This document shows positions 28,802-37,448 of a stretch of 64,000 nucleotides of DNA, one piece after another. Every line of letters begins with the position of its first letter. The stretch's first letter is position 1. Below the pieces are notes generated by a model. It worked only from the letters and a program-made list of their open reading frames with translations, made no database searches and had not been told where the DNA came from. The stretch covers positions 53,919 through 117,918 of the forward strand of contig PNNB01000061.1 in the NCBI GenBank assembly GCA_013823985.1. The letters run 5' to 3'. The translations under genes and the position numbers were made by a program. This stretch comes from Sphingopyxis sp. (GTDB lineage Bacteria; Pseudomonadota; Alphaproteobacteria; Sphingomonadales; Sphingomonadaceae).

Positions 28802-30178
28802 ATGAGAAAAAATAGCACCAAAAAGACACTTGCACTGGTTTTGCCTTTTTGGCTGCTTTCAGGCCCGCTACACGCAGAGACGCTTGGAGAAGCCCTGCAA
28901 TATGCATATCGTACAAACCCAAGCCTGACCGGCGCTCGGGCGGCATTACGCGCTACGGACGAAGGTGTGCCCCTCGCAAAGGCGGGGGCACGGCCGACTT
29001 TGAGTGCTACTGTCGACTATCAGGAATTTCTTGTTCGCTCTGCCAATAGCTTTGCGGCTCCGCTTCGCGCCACAACTGCAGCGGCCAACCTCACTATGCC
29101 AATCTATCAAGGCGGCCGGGTTAAATACGGTATTCGGTCAGCCGAAGCCCGTGTCTTTGCAGGGCGCGCAACGCTCAGGGCCGCCGAGGCCGATTTATTC
29201 ACGGCGATCGTATCGGTCTATCTCGACGTCATGCGTGACAATGCCATTGCTGAACTCAATCAGCGCAACGTTGCGGTTCTTTCCACAAATCTTGCCGCGA
29301 CCCGTGACCGGTTTGAGGTCGGTGATCTGACGCGGACCGATATCGCCCAGTCAGAGGCCCGTCTGCAGGGCGCACACAGCCAATTGGAGCTCGCGCTGTC
29401 GCAACTTGACGCCAGTCGGGAAAACTATCTCCGATTTGTCGGCCTACCTGCACATAACCTGCAAACACCATCGTCGCTGCCCGGATTGCCAGATTCGGCG
29501 GAGGCAGCGGTCGACACAGCCTTAGATTCCAACCCAATCTTGGCGGCCGCAAAAATGGAGGCCGATGCCGCTCGGTCCGATATTCGCGTGGCCGAGGCAT
29601 CCCGGCTGCCGCAACTGGCAGCGATAGGTTCGGCAAACTACAACAACTATCTTGGGTCCTTGAATAGCACTATCCCCGGCCGCGCTTTTCAGCAATCGCA
29701 GCGCACGGCGACAATCGGCCTGTCAGCCACTATACCCATTTATCAAGGCGGCCTTCCGGCGGCGCAGGTCCGCCGCGCTCAGGCCGTCACCAGTCAAGCC
29801 CTTGAAAGAATGATACTTATTGAGCGGCAAATTGTCGCAGAAACCCGTGCAGCCTATTCGCGCTATCGCGCCACACAGTCAGTCATTCGCTCGGCTCAGG
29901 CGGCTGTGGAAGCAAACGAGCTTGCATTGGAAGGTGTCCGCGCCGAAAATAGCATCGGGAGCAGAAATATCCTGGACGTGCTCAACGCAGAGCAGGAGCT
30001 CCTCAATAGTCGCGTACAGCTCATAACGGCCGAGCGCGACGCTTACGTCGCCAGCTTCGCTCTCCTTGCCTCCATGGGCAAGGCTGAAGCTGCCGATCTC
30101 GGGTTAATGGGTGGAGATTTGTTTGGCCCGCGTCTCAGTAGCGCCAATCTGCCTGCTACCGCGATGGTTCAGCGATGA
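28802..30178 (+). CDS. TolC-family outer-membrane efflux protein
   Basis: A 458-residue outer-membrane channel. A signal peptide ('LALVLPFWLLSGPLHA') is followed by 'ETLGEALQYAYRTNPSLTGAR', the repeated TolC helical hairpins with two 'IPIYQGG' / 'MPIYQGG' strand-turn motifs and the internal duplication typical of TolC ('NLAATRDRFEVGDLTRTDIAQSEARL' and 'ALEGVRAENSIGSRNILDVLNAEQELL'). The in-frame GTG at 28736 is less likely because it precedes the signal by 22 residues. No inner-membrane partner adjoins it, so it may serve a type I or RND pump elsewhere. Confidence 0.9.
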   Translation: MRKNSTKKTLALVLPFWLLSGPLHAETLGEALQYAYRTNPSLTGARAALRATDEGVPLAKAGARPTLSATVDYQEFLVRSANSFAAPLRATTAAANLTMPIYQGGRVKYGIRSAEARVFAGRATLRAAEADLFTAIVSVYLDVMRDNAIAELNQRNVAVLSTNLAATRDRFEVGDLTRTDIAQSEARLQGAHSQLELALSQLDASRENYLRFVGLPAHNLQTPSSLPGLPDSAEAAVDTALDSNPILAAAKMEADAARSDIRVAEASRLPQLAAIGSANYNNYLGSLNSTIPGRAFQQSQRTATIGLSATIPIYQGGLPAAQVRRAQAVTSQALERMILIERQIVAETRAAYSRYRATQSVIRSAQAAVEANELALEGVRAENSIGSRNILDVLNAEQELLNSRVQLITAERDAYVASFALLASMGKAEAADLGLMGGDLFGPRLSSANLPATAMVQR

Positions 30179-30437
30179 CGAGAGCCGATTATATGCTTAT
30201 CAGAAATCGAAGGGAGCGCCGCGCCGCTCAACTTTCGAAACGCTTATGGCGCTCGGCGAATGGTTTTTCGATCAAGCTTGGCCCCCTTGCATGCTGGGAA
30301 AAATCGTCTTCGGCAAAGAAGACATCCAGCATGCAAGCGACAGCGGCCACGCCGGAGGTGCGGTTCAGACGGCCGACCCTCCGGCGAAACATGCTATGAT
30401 GTTCCCTGAGATCTCTGGTCCGCAGACCGGTGGCGCG

Positions 30438-30797
30438 ATGCTGCTCAAGCACTTCCCAATAGCAGTTGCAGCCTCCTTGTTGGCACTCGCGGCGTGCTCG
30501 GCAGATCCGCCATCCGACGACAGAACAGGCAAAAACGCAGTCGCGTCAAATTTGGGCCAAGCTAATTCTCGGCTCACTGCATATTCCTGCGCCGACGGCA
30601 CGAAAATGTTTACAGAGCAAACAAGCGATCCGACGACGATATACCTCATCGACGGCACGACTAGTCACGCGCAAAGACTAACCACACCAAGTGTGGGCAT
30701 GGCTTTTTTTGGCGACAACATCGAGGTCACATTCTCGCAGGACGGTTTGCGCATCGATCGATTGAAGTCGCCGCCCTTAGTTTGCACGCGCCTGTGA
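30438..30797 (+). CDS. small lipoprotein with MliC-like (lysozyme-inhibitor type) domain
   Basis: A 119-residue protein from the ATG at 30438. It has a lipoprotein signal ending LAAC at about residue 18, then a short linker and a beta-rich domain starting 'TAYSCADGTKMFTEQ' and closing '...LVCTRL', a layout like the MliC lysozyme-inhibitor family, whose two Cys commonly form a disulfide. The frame stays open upstream to 30111, but those residues have no domain and overlap the TolC gene. Similarity is short, so the function is tentative. Confidence 0.5.
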   Translation: MLLKHFPIAVAASLLALAACSADPPSDDRTGKNAVASNLGQANSRLTAYSCADGTKMFTEQTSDPTTIYLIDGTTSHAQRLTTPSVGMAFFGDNIEVTFSQDGLRIDRLKSPPLVCTRL

Positions 30798-31230
30798 CAG
30801 CGAGGTCAAAAGTAGCCAGGCCGCTCATAATCAAGAAATCTCTCTGAAAACGCGGCTGCGCTGAGAGAGGGTAACTTGTTGTATTGCCGCCGCCGCGCGG
30901 TGAGCATTGGCGCCTCGATGCTCGGCTTCTTTAGCGGTAGCGCGGCGATGGCGGCGAAGTGATCGAAGGACAAACAGCATTACGACCGCTCGTATGAGTA
31001 GCCGCACGCCGGTAATCGGGGGCTCCGGGCGCAGCATTTTCAAGGTCGCGCAGAAACTGGCCATCTTTCGCAACGCGGTCGGTCTGACGGAGCGGCGCGA
31101 TCAGCCTACGAGCAGCACGACTTATCGAGCGGGACTCCGCATATTTGAAGCAGGAATGGGAACTCGCATTAGCTTGAGAAGGTGCAAACCCAACACCGGA
31201 ACGCTGTCGGCAGAGGTCGATCGGGACGCC
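30798..31230. other. gene-free stretch between MliC-like gene and copB
   Basis: About 430 bases between convergent genes. A plus-strand frame (30907-31470) runs into copB on the opposite strand and shows no family motif; it is judged a shadow. A weak CTCTCT / AGAGAG hairpin lies at 30840-30869. Nothing else can be supported. Confidence 0.45.
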
Positions 31231-32151
31231 CTACCACCACAAACGAGCGCCCACGACGAAACGACGTTCAATGACAGGCTCCCCATTAATCCTGCGGCTG
31301 TCTGCGGTTCCATTGAATGCGCGCTCCCACACATATCCCACATAAGGTGCGAACTTCCGTGTAACTTCATAGCGAAGTCGCCCGCTCAGTTCAATATTGC
31401 TGAGACCGGCACCAAGCTCGCGGTCAGCAGAATTCTTGCTGTAGATATTGGTCTCCAACTGTGGTGTTAGAATGATCCGGTTGGTCAAAAGCACTTCATA
31501 GGATGCCTTCAACCGAGCAGCGAGGCGGCCATCGTCCCCCACATAGCCGGTCAATTGCAGGTCGAACCAATAAGGAGCAAGACCCTCGACCCCGGCGGCT
31601 AGCCAAGTCGTTGCGCCCTTGCCGATATCCTGCCGGACGCCCAGCACCGTTCCCCAGAACGGATTTCGACTGTGCCACCAAAGCAGTTCGGCGCTCGATT
31701 CCGGATCGAGCCGCTCGCGCGAGGTTTTCAACCCCTGGCTTCGAATCCACAGCTTGTCGTTATCCTGTCCGTTGGTCAGAAGAAACGACCAGTTCGCGCC
31801 CTGCCCTTCATTGCCCGAAACAAATTCAAGTTCTTCCACAAGGATCTTCGGAACGGACAGCTTGTCGGCCATTTCATAGTTAGGCAGCGTCGAGTTTCGG
31901 TAGCCGTCGGAATAGTCGTCCGAGTTGCGCGCATCGCTTGGGGCGCGTCCGCCTTGCATCGATCCCATATCCATCGGCTTGTCCCTGCCGGGCATGGACA
32001 TTGAACTATGATCTTCGCCCAGGACCTCCGAACCTGGCTCCTCTTCGTGCTGCGGCTGAACCTCGATTTCCTGAGCGAGTGCCGATGTCGAAAGGGCGAA
32101 GGCGCAAGCCAATCCGATAGCCGCAAAACGGCCCAAGCGAGGCCCGATCAT
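31231..32151 (-). CDS. copB: CopB-type outer-membrane copper resistance protein (copy 1)
   Basis: A 306-residue protein from ATG 32151, which overlaps the copA stop by four bases; the longer frame from 32217 lies inside copA. After a signal peptide ('GLACAFALSTSALAQ') comes a Met/His-rich segment ('DHSSMSMPGRDKPMDMGSMQ') and the beta-barrel domain with 'WWHSRNPFWGTVLGVRQDIG', 'GVEGLAPYWFDLQLTGYVGD', 'LELNTNIYSKN'-like strands and the ending 'FVVGARLWW'. CopB sits in the outer membrane and works with the oxidase CopA in periplasmic copper tolerance. It is shorter and less Met-rich than copy 2 at 47346. Confidence 0.92.
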   Translation of the reverse strand: MIGPRLGRFAAIGLACAFALSTSALAQEIEVQPQHEEEPGSEVLGEDHSSMSMPGRDKPMDMGSMQGGRAPSDARNSDDYSDGYRNSTLPNYEMADKLSVPKILVEELEFVSGNEGQGANWSFLLTNGQDNDKLWIRSQGLKTSRERLDPESSAELLWWHSRNPFWGTVLGVRQDIGKGATTWLAAGVEGLAPYWFDLQLTGYVGDDGRLAARLKASYEVLLTNRIILTPQLETNIYSKNSADRELGAGLSNIELSGRLRYEVTRKFAPYVGYVWERAFNGTADSRRINGEPVIERRFVVGARLWW

Positions 32152-33857
32152 GCGACCACGACCTCTCGGAACATGCCCGCCGCCATGTGATAAAGCAGAT
32201 GGCAATGGAATGCCCATCGGCCCATCGCATCAGCAGTAACACGAAAGCTGATGCGCTGTGCGGGTTGTACCGCGAGTGTGTGCTTGCGAACCTGGAATTC
32301 GCCCTCCGGCGTCTCGAGATCACTCCACATGCCGTGAAGGTGCATGGGGTGCACCATCATCGTGTCGTTGACTAAGGTGATACGCAGCCGCTCGTTGGGG
32401 CGAAAACGAAGCGGCTTGGAATCGTTGAGCTTGATGCCGTCCAACGACCAGATGAACCGCTCCATATTCCCTGTGAGATGCAGCTCGATATCACGTTCGG
32501 GCGTGCGCGGATCTGGGTCCTGCCCCACCGTCCTGAGATCAGCATAGGTCAAAACACGCCGCGAACGGTCGCGCAAGCCTGGTCCGGGATCGTCGAGATT
32601 AACTCTCGGATAATCGACACGCATGTCCGTGTTGGCGCCATATTCCGTTCGAGCGTGCCGGGCTTTTGACGGCATCTCCATCAAACCATGTCCACCATTA
32701 CCTGTCTCCATCACAGCCATAGCGCCCATCATGTCGATCGGGTCGAGCCAAGGCCTCGGATCAAGCTCGGGCATGTCGGCAGCCATGCCGGGGCGAGGTG
32801 CGATCGTGCCTCGCGCATAGCCGGTTCGGTCCATCGATTGTGCGAAGATTGTGTAGGCCCGCTCGTCGGGCATGGTGAACTCTACATCATAGGTTTCGCC
32901 AGGCCCAATGCGGAATTCATCGACGGTAACAGGTCGGACAGGCTGTCCGTCGGTCGACACAATCGTCAACGGCACGCCCGGTATCCGGACATCGAAAAAG
33001 CTTGCAGTACCTGCCCCCACGAAGCGAAGGCGAACCCGGTCGCCTGCCTGCGCCAGCGCCGTCCAGTTGCCGCCAGGCGTTGTCCCATTCATAAGGTAAG
33101 TGTAAGTTGTGGCAGATACATCGCTGTAGTCGGTCGGATTCATGCGGGCGGCGTTCCACATACGACGACGTTTGAGTGCTTGGGGCAGTCCCAGTTGCTT
33201 AGCGTCCTTGAGGAAGTCCCCTGCGGTCGGCTGCGCAAAATTGTAGTAACTGCTCATCTTTTTCAGATTGAGGAAGACCTGCAGCGGCGGTTCGTCGGTC
33301 CAGTCGCTAAGCACGACCGCATAATCTCTCAGAGCGGGCCCGGCGGCAGATACTCGCTTGCCTTCGCGAGGGTCGATAACGATGGCGCCGAACAGGCCTG
33401 TTTGCTCAGCCAACGTGTGAGCATGATACCAGTAGGTCCCTTGCTGCCGTACCTCGAAACGATAAGTGAAGGTCTCGCCAGGCGCGATGCCGGCAAAGCT
33501 GATGCCCGGGACGCCGTCCATCTCGGCCGGAAGGATAAGACCATGCCAGTGGATGCTCGTCATCTCGTCAAGCCGGTTGGTGACACGAATAGTCACAACA
33601 TCACCTTCTCGAAGCCGCAATAGCGGTCCCGGGACGGTTCCGTTGACAGCCGTTGCGAAGCGAGCCTTGCCCGAATAGTTGACCGGAATCTTGTCGATCT
33701 CTAAGTCGAATTCTGTGCCTGCAAGTTCGCCGTGGCTGGCACTGCGATCTGACGCTAGGAGCGGACCGCCAAAGATTGCTAGCGCAGTGCCCATTGCGAG
33801 ACTGTGCACAAAGCGCCTCCTTCCCATCGGGGCCGGAAGCATTGAAACCGCATTCAT
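32148..33857 (-). CDS. copA: CopA-type periplasmic multicopper oxidase (copy 1)
   Basis: A 569-residue multicopper oxidase with a Tat signal (GRRRF at 12-16 followed by a hydrophobic stretch). Copper ligands are visible as 'SIHWHG' (about 101-106), 'YWYHAHT' (142-148; many relatives have HSHS), 'HPMHLHGMW' and 'HCHLLYHMAAGM' near the C-terminus. A short Met-rich insertion ('DMMGAMAVMETGNGGHGLMEM') lies between domains. It oxidises Cu(I) to less toxic Cu(II) in the periplasm. It is coupled to copB by an ATGA overlap; the leader contains two overlapping hairpins. Confidence 0.93.
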   Translation of the reverse strand: MNAVSMLPAPMGRRRFVHSLAMGTALAIFGGPLLASDRSASHGELAGTEFDLEIDKIPVNYSGKARFATAVNGTVPGPLLRLREGDVVTIRVTNRLDEMTSIHWHGLILPAEMDGVPGISFAGIAPGETFTYRFEVRQQGTYWYHAHTLAEQTGLFGAIVIDPREGKRVSAAGPALRDYAVVLSDWTDEPPLQVFLNLKKMSSYYNFAQPTAGDFLKDAKQLGLPQALKRRRMWNAARMNPTDYSDVSATTYTYLMNGTTPGGNWTALAQAGDRVRLRFVGAGTASFFDVRIPGVPLTIVSTDGQPVRPVTVDEFRIGPGETYDVEFTMPDERAYTIFAQSMDRTGYARGTIAPRPGMAADMPELDPRPWLDPIDMMGAMAVMETGNGGHGLMEMPSKARHARTEYGANTDMRVDYPRVNLDDPGPGLRDRSRRVLTYADLRTVGQDPDPRTPERDIELHLTGNMERFIWSLDGIKLNDSKPLRFRPNERLRITLVNDTMMVHPMHLHGMWSDLETPEGEFQVRKHTLAVQPAQRISFRVTADAMGRWAFHCHLLYHMAAGMFREVVVA

Positions 33858-33883
33858 CGATAATGTCTTTCAAACTATCTGTA

Positions 33884-33922
33884 GGAGACTGTCTCCAGCG
33901 CCCTGGGGCCGGGGCGCTGGAG
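33884..33922 (-). promoter_or_regulatory. two overlapping, mutually exclusive hairpins in copA leader
   Basis: Bases 33893-33903 and 33912-33922 form an 11-bp perfect stem (CTCCAGCGCCC / GGGCGCTGGAG, 8-base loop). Bases 33884-33896 form GGAGAC-T-GTCTCC, a perfect dyad that shares four bases with one arm of the first hairpin. On the minus-strand transcript the big stem comes first and the small one 27 bases before the copA ATG. No T-run follows the big stem, so a simple terminator for the upstream gene is possible but not typical. Confidence 0.5.
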
Positions 33923-33977
33923 CAATGCTGATCAGCCAAATCGACGACTGATCCTTTTCTCGCTTCCGCTACGGCGC

Positions 33978-34310
33978 CTATTTGTGATCATGTTCCGGCA
34001 TTGGCATGTCGGAGGATTTCCCGGTGCCCGCGCCCTTCATCTTATCCCCCATGCATTTGCTCTGAGCCGATTTGCCCATATTCGCATGACCGCCCATGCC
34101 AGCCTTGCCCTTCATCTTTCCCTTCATCATTTTTCCGTGCATCGGCATGTCACCTTGTTGCATGCCAGCACAATCGGGGTGCCCGGGCTTGTGCTGAGGA
34201 GCGCTCGCCGCAGGCTTCTTGGCAGGAACGGGGGTGCTGTCGGCATAGGCCGGAAGGGCTGCAAGAGCCAAAACGCTCAAAGCAGCGAGGATAGTAGTTT
34301 TGTTGCTCAT
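33978..34310 (-). CDS. Met/His-rich small periplasmic protein (copper binding, predicted)
   Basis: A 110-residue protein from ATG 34310. A signal peptide ('ILAALSVLALAALPAYA') is followed by a Pro/Lys linker and a segment dense in Met, His, Lys and Gly ('PDCAGMQQGDMPMHGKMMKG', 'HANMGKSAQSKCMGDKMKG', 'PMPEHDHK'). No fold is recognisable; composition argues for a periplasmic Cu(I)/Cu(II) buffer or chaperone. It is upstream of copAB on the same strand, separated by the leader hairpins, and carries the 18-bp element at 34408-34425 in its promoter region. Confidence 0.75.
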   Translation of the reverse strand: MSNKTTILAALSVLALAALPAYADSTPVPAKKPAASAPQHKPGHPDCAGMQQGDMPMHGKMMKGKMKGKAGMGGHANMGKSAQSKCMGDKMKGAGTGKSSDMPMPEHDHK

Positions 34311-34407
34311 CCGAATCTCCACTTCATTGGGTGTCTGAATTGGGCTGCTGCGGTTGCAGCCACAGCCAGCTTGATTCGAATTATGTCGGGCCAAGATCGA
34401 AAGCGGT

Positions 34408-34425
34408 ATACGTGTAGTCCACAAG
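34408..34425 (-). promoter_or_regulatory. 18-bp shared upstream element, copy 1
   Basis: Reading on the minus strand TTGTGGACTACACGTATA, 98 bases upstream of the Met/His-rich gene start. An identical 18-mer occurs at 37117-37134 upstream of the oleate hydratase gene, in the same orientation and at nearly the same distance. The core GACTACA-CG-TATA is one base from the BlaI/CopY-type operator pattern TACA-N2-TGTA. Flanking sequence differs between the copies. Confidence 0.6.
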
Positions 34426-34519
34426 CAAGATCATCTTCGTAGCTTGACGCCCTCCCTGTTTTTTCCTCCGGTTTGAATGAGAGTTTTTTGGAATCGTCAC
34501 CCTTGGGAGCAAGGAACGT

Positions 34520-35428
34520 GCCATAAAGAAGTGTCGTCACAGCGAAAAGCAGATTTCCAATGCTTCGAGGCAGGCCGATGCGAAAACGCCGGTGGGAGAA
34601 GTTCTGTGGCGGGTGGGGATTTCGAAGCAGACATTCTACTGATGGAAGAAGCTGTGTGGCGGGCTTGGCGTCGGCGAGCTGCGGCGGTTGAGGCAGCTGG
34701 AGGATGAGAACCGGAATCTGAAGCACTGGTGGCCGATCTCAGTTTAGACAAGCACATCTTGCAGGAGGTTCTAGCAAAAATGTCTGAGACCCTGCACGGC
34801 AGCGCGAGGTTGCCCGGTATTGGCAGTCGGTTCACCGGGTCAGCAAGCGGCGCGAACGGCAACCTGCAGCGACGGCACCCAACGAACTGTGATCGATGGA
34901 CATCGTCTCCGATGCCCTATTTGATGGTCGTCGGCTGCGCGCTCTCACCGTGGTTGATGCATTCAACAGCGAAGCTCTGGCCATTGATGTGGACCAGGAG
35001 ATCAAAGGCGAACAGGGGGTTGATGCCATGATCAGGATTGGCGCCGTTCGCGGAGCGCCCCGGGCCATTCGTGTGGATAACGGCCCCGAGTTCATCTCGA
35101 AGGCGCTTGATCGCTTGGCGTATGAAAACGAAGTGACGCTAGACTTCTCGCGTATGGGCAAGCCCACGGATAAGCCTTCGTGGAAAGCTTCAACGGCCGC
35201 CTGCGCAACGAATGCTTCAACACTCGTTCGTTCTTGTCGTTAGCCGACGCCAGAGGCAAAATCGAGGCGTGGCAACGAGACTATAACGAGTGCTGTCCTC
35301 ACACCGCCCTTGGCTGGATGACCCCAGCAGACGAAGACAGGACGCTAACATCGAAACCGGATACGAAAACGGGGGACCGTTACTTAAACCGCCTGCGTCA
35401 GCCCTTCCTAGAAATTTTTCTCATTTGA
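34520..35428 (+). mobile_element. decayed IS3-family (IS407-like) insertion element
   Basis: OrfA remains are readable from about 34525: a helix-turn-helix-like start ('VGISKQTFY') broken by a TGA at 34636-34638, then 'LGVGELRRLRQLEDENRNLK' and, after a frameshift near 34726, 'LVADLSLDKHILQEVLAKM'. OrfB lacks its N-terminal part; what is left begins after a stop at 34891-34893 with 'SMDIVSDALFDGRRLRALTV' (first Asp), has 'IRVDNGPEFISKALDRLAYE' (second Asp), then a frameshift near 35178, then 'ESFNGRLRNECFN' (Glu) and 'YNECCPHTALGWMTPAD'. At least four lesions make it inactive. Its end touches the stop of the oleate hydratase gene. Terminal repeats were not identified. Confidence 0.85.
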
Positions 35429-37013
35429 AGGCCTTAATCACGGCGTCGATGTTCACTTTAACTGACTTATCATGCCGGGTGACTGGCGGAACTTTGCGGT
35501 CAACCCCGAGCAGTTCATATACAGCCATCTGAGCAGCCCGCACCGAATATTCGACAGTGAAGACGACATCTTCGGCGATCTCGACAAACTGACTTACCAA
35601 AGCGAGGTTCTTGGAATTCTTAGGCACTGGCAACGGCCTGTCACCTTGTGCGCGGGGCATGAACATACTGGTGATATAGGGCATGCGGCAGGGGATACAG
35701 TTTGCATTTGAGAATGTTTCGTCGAAGTCAAAATTGAGATGCCCTGCAAGCTCACGCAGGATTTCGGCTCCCGAACAGTCCGACATTCGTTTGGCGACAA
35801 AATTACCAATTCGGTCAGGATGTAAAGCATAACCCCATAGCACCTGAACGTCGTCGGGTTGATCGATAAAATGCGGCTGATGGTACAAGACCACCGACAT
35901 TAGCCAGTTTGAATCTTTGAAGGTAACAAGGCCGCCCGTACCTGCGGCATTTCCGGAAATTTTCTCCATCTGATCAAAGAAAATCGTGTCGTTTAGCGTC
36001 ACTGTAAAGGAAGCCCAGTAGGATTCAGGTATGCTCGAATTGAAAACAGCCGGATTGCCAAGCTCCGGTCTGCCCTCCGCCAGTTTTTCCCAAAGCGTCC
36101 AACCACCGCTTTCTGCTTTAGTCAAATTCTCTGGAGCAGCGGTCATGCTACCCAAGCTTGAGGCATCGGTCATCGAAGCATTCTGGAAGAAGACAATATC
36201 GTCTTTCCCAACCGCGACAGTTTTATTGGTCCCCGATTGCTGCAGCTTAATGCCCTTCACAACAATCTCAGACCCTGCTTCGAGGTCGAAATCGGTGACC
36301 GTACAATTGTGGAAGAATTGGACATCACGATCTTCAAGCCAGCGAACTAGAGGACGAACAAGAGCATCATACTGATTATACATCGTGCGTTTGACGCCTG
36401 CGAGCGTCTCGATCCGCGAGAATTCCTTCATAAATCTGTGCAGATAGCGCTTGAATTCAACCGCGCTGTGCCAAGCCTGAAAGGCAAAAGTCGTTTGCCA
36501 CATATACCAAAAATTAGTGGTGAAAAAATCCGGGGACAGCCAGTCGGTTATGATACTGGTTCCGAGCTTTTCTTCGCTGGCTTCGGCAAGAATTAGCAAT
36601 TCTGCGCGGTCCCGCATGGTAAACCCCATGGTTGAAACGTCCACGATGGAACGGTTGCGATCAATGAGCCGTGCCTGTGAATGCGCTTTTACTCTCTTGT
36701 TAAACGCAACAATTTCGTCGTAAACTGACGTATCTGAATCGGTCAGCGACGGGATCGTTTTATATAGATCCCACATACATTCATAGTTGTCGGTCGTGAG
36801 CATTCTCCCGCCACGGAGACTATATCCACCTTCTGCGATCGGCGCCGCATCAAGACTTCCACCGAGAAGCGGCTTTGCTTCGTAAATCGTTATATTTTTG
36901 CCCTGCATGCCACCATCGCGGATCATGAAGGCGGCAGCGGCCAACGAGCCAATGCCGCCGCCGACGAGATAGGCTTTCCTATTTTGGTTATTCTCTAGCA
37001 TGTCATCCCGCAT
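35421..37013 (-). CDS. ohyA: oleate hydratase (myosin-cross-reactive antigen family)
   Basis: A 530-residue FAD enzyme that adds water to the cis-9 double bond of unsaturated fatty acids to give 10-hydroxy acids. N-terminal 'AYLVGGGIGSLAAAAFMIRDGG' and 'TIYEAKPLLGGSL' bind FAD; 'YSLRGGRML' and 'YECMWDLYKTIPSL' hold the active-site region; the C-terminal 'CIPCRMPYITSMFMPRAQGD' and 'NLALVSQFVEIAEDVVFTVEYSVRAAQMAVYELL' are diagnostic. Codon 5 (37001) is an alternative start. Two sampled 60-base stretches are 47-48 percent GC against 73 percent in a sampled stretch of the tal-pgi gene, suggesting acquisition from elsewhere. The IS remnant abuts its 3' end. Confidence 0.93.
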   Translation of the reverse strand: MRDDMLENNQNRKAYLVGGGIGSLAAAAFMIRDGGMQGKNITIYEAKPLLGGSLDAAPIAEGGYSLRGGRMLTTDNYECMWDLYKTIPSLTDSDTSVYDEIVAFNKRVKAHSQARLIDRNRSIVDVSTMGFTMRDRAELLILAEASEEKLGTSIITDWLSPDFFTTNFWYMWQTTFAFQAWHSAVEFKRYLHRFMKEFSRIETLAGVKRTMYNQYDALVRPLVRWLEDRDVQFFHNCTVTDFDLEAGSEIVVKGIKLQQSGTNKTVAVGKDDIVFFQNASMTDASSLGSMTAAPENLTKAESGGWTLWEKLAEGRPELGNPAVFNSSIPESYWASFTVTLNDTIFFDQMEKISGNAAGTGGLVTFKDSNWLMSVVLYHQPHFIDQPDDVQVLWGYALHPDRIGNFVAKRMSDCSGAEILRELAGHLNFDFDETFSNANCIPCRMPYITSMFMPRAQGDRPLPVPKNSKNLALVSQFVEIAEDVVFTVEYSVRAAQMAVYELLGVDRKVPPVTRHDKSVKVNIDAVIKAFK

Positions 37014-37116
37014 TCATCGAACACTTTAGAAAAGCTGCGCATTGCATTCTCCAGACTGAAATCAAAACGAGGAAATCTGACTGGCGCCGAAAATGCCTGT
37101 TCCTGCCTTGCGGGGC

Positions 37117-37134
37117 TATACGTGTAGTCCACAA
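37117..37134 (-). promoter_or_regulatory. 18-bp shared upstream element, copy 2
   Basis: Identical to 34408-34425 and in the same orientation, 104 bases upstream of the oleate hydratase start at 37013. The rest of the 37014-37448 interval holds MerR-type promoter D and a 14-bp palindrome on the way to the plus-strand genes, and no larger gene. The strict conservation of 18 bases in two otherwise different leaders points to a regulator site. Confidence 0.6.
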
Positions 37135-37232
37135 TTTGGGGGATTGCTTAGTCTTTAAGGCTCGTGGCGCAGGCGAATCCGTCTACGTCTGCCCTACGGC
37201 AGCAGATATTTTCGCAACTGCTGATTTACCCC

Positions 37233-37263
37233 TTGACCTTGGACCATGGTCAATGGACTAACC
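37233..37263 (+). promoter_or_regulatory. MerR-type promoter, copy D
   Basis: TTGACC at 37233-37238 leads into the dyad at 37236-37257; its left half is exactly ACCTTGGACC and its right half GGTCAATGGA, around a central AT. CTAACC at 37258-37263 gives a 19-bp spacer. It reads towards the small open frame at 37449 and the secreted protein gene at 37636, and stands nearest to the merR gene at 38111, its likely regulator source. Confidence 0.65.
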
Positions 37264-37405
37264 ATCGCCCCGAGAGTCATCATCGAAGGGTATGGTTTGA
37301 CGAAAGGCGAAGGATCAAGTGATTGATATTAGGATATAAATGAGACTCATCCACATCCGCGATTCGCGCCTAGCAGATACAAAAAACGCGTCCGCCATCC
37401 TGTGC

Positions 37406-37419
37406 ACAATACGTATTGT
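37406..37419. promoter_or_regulatory. 14-bp perfect palindrome
   Basis: ACAATACGTATTGT is fully self-complementary and lies 30 bases before the small open frame at 37449 and about 150 bases after MerR box D. It could be an operator of an unidentified regulator; there is no second copy that I could see in the window. Confidence 0.4.
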
Positions 37420-37448
37420 CGCAGCGAAGGTTCGGCGACAATTTATAC

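Noticed and set aside
30840..30869. CTCTCT / AGAGAG hairpin considered as a riboswitch or terminator
   Set aside because: Only six base pairs, no T-run, and no adjacent gene reads from it.
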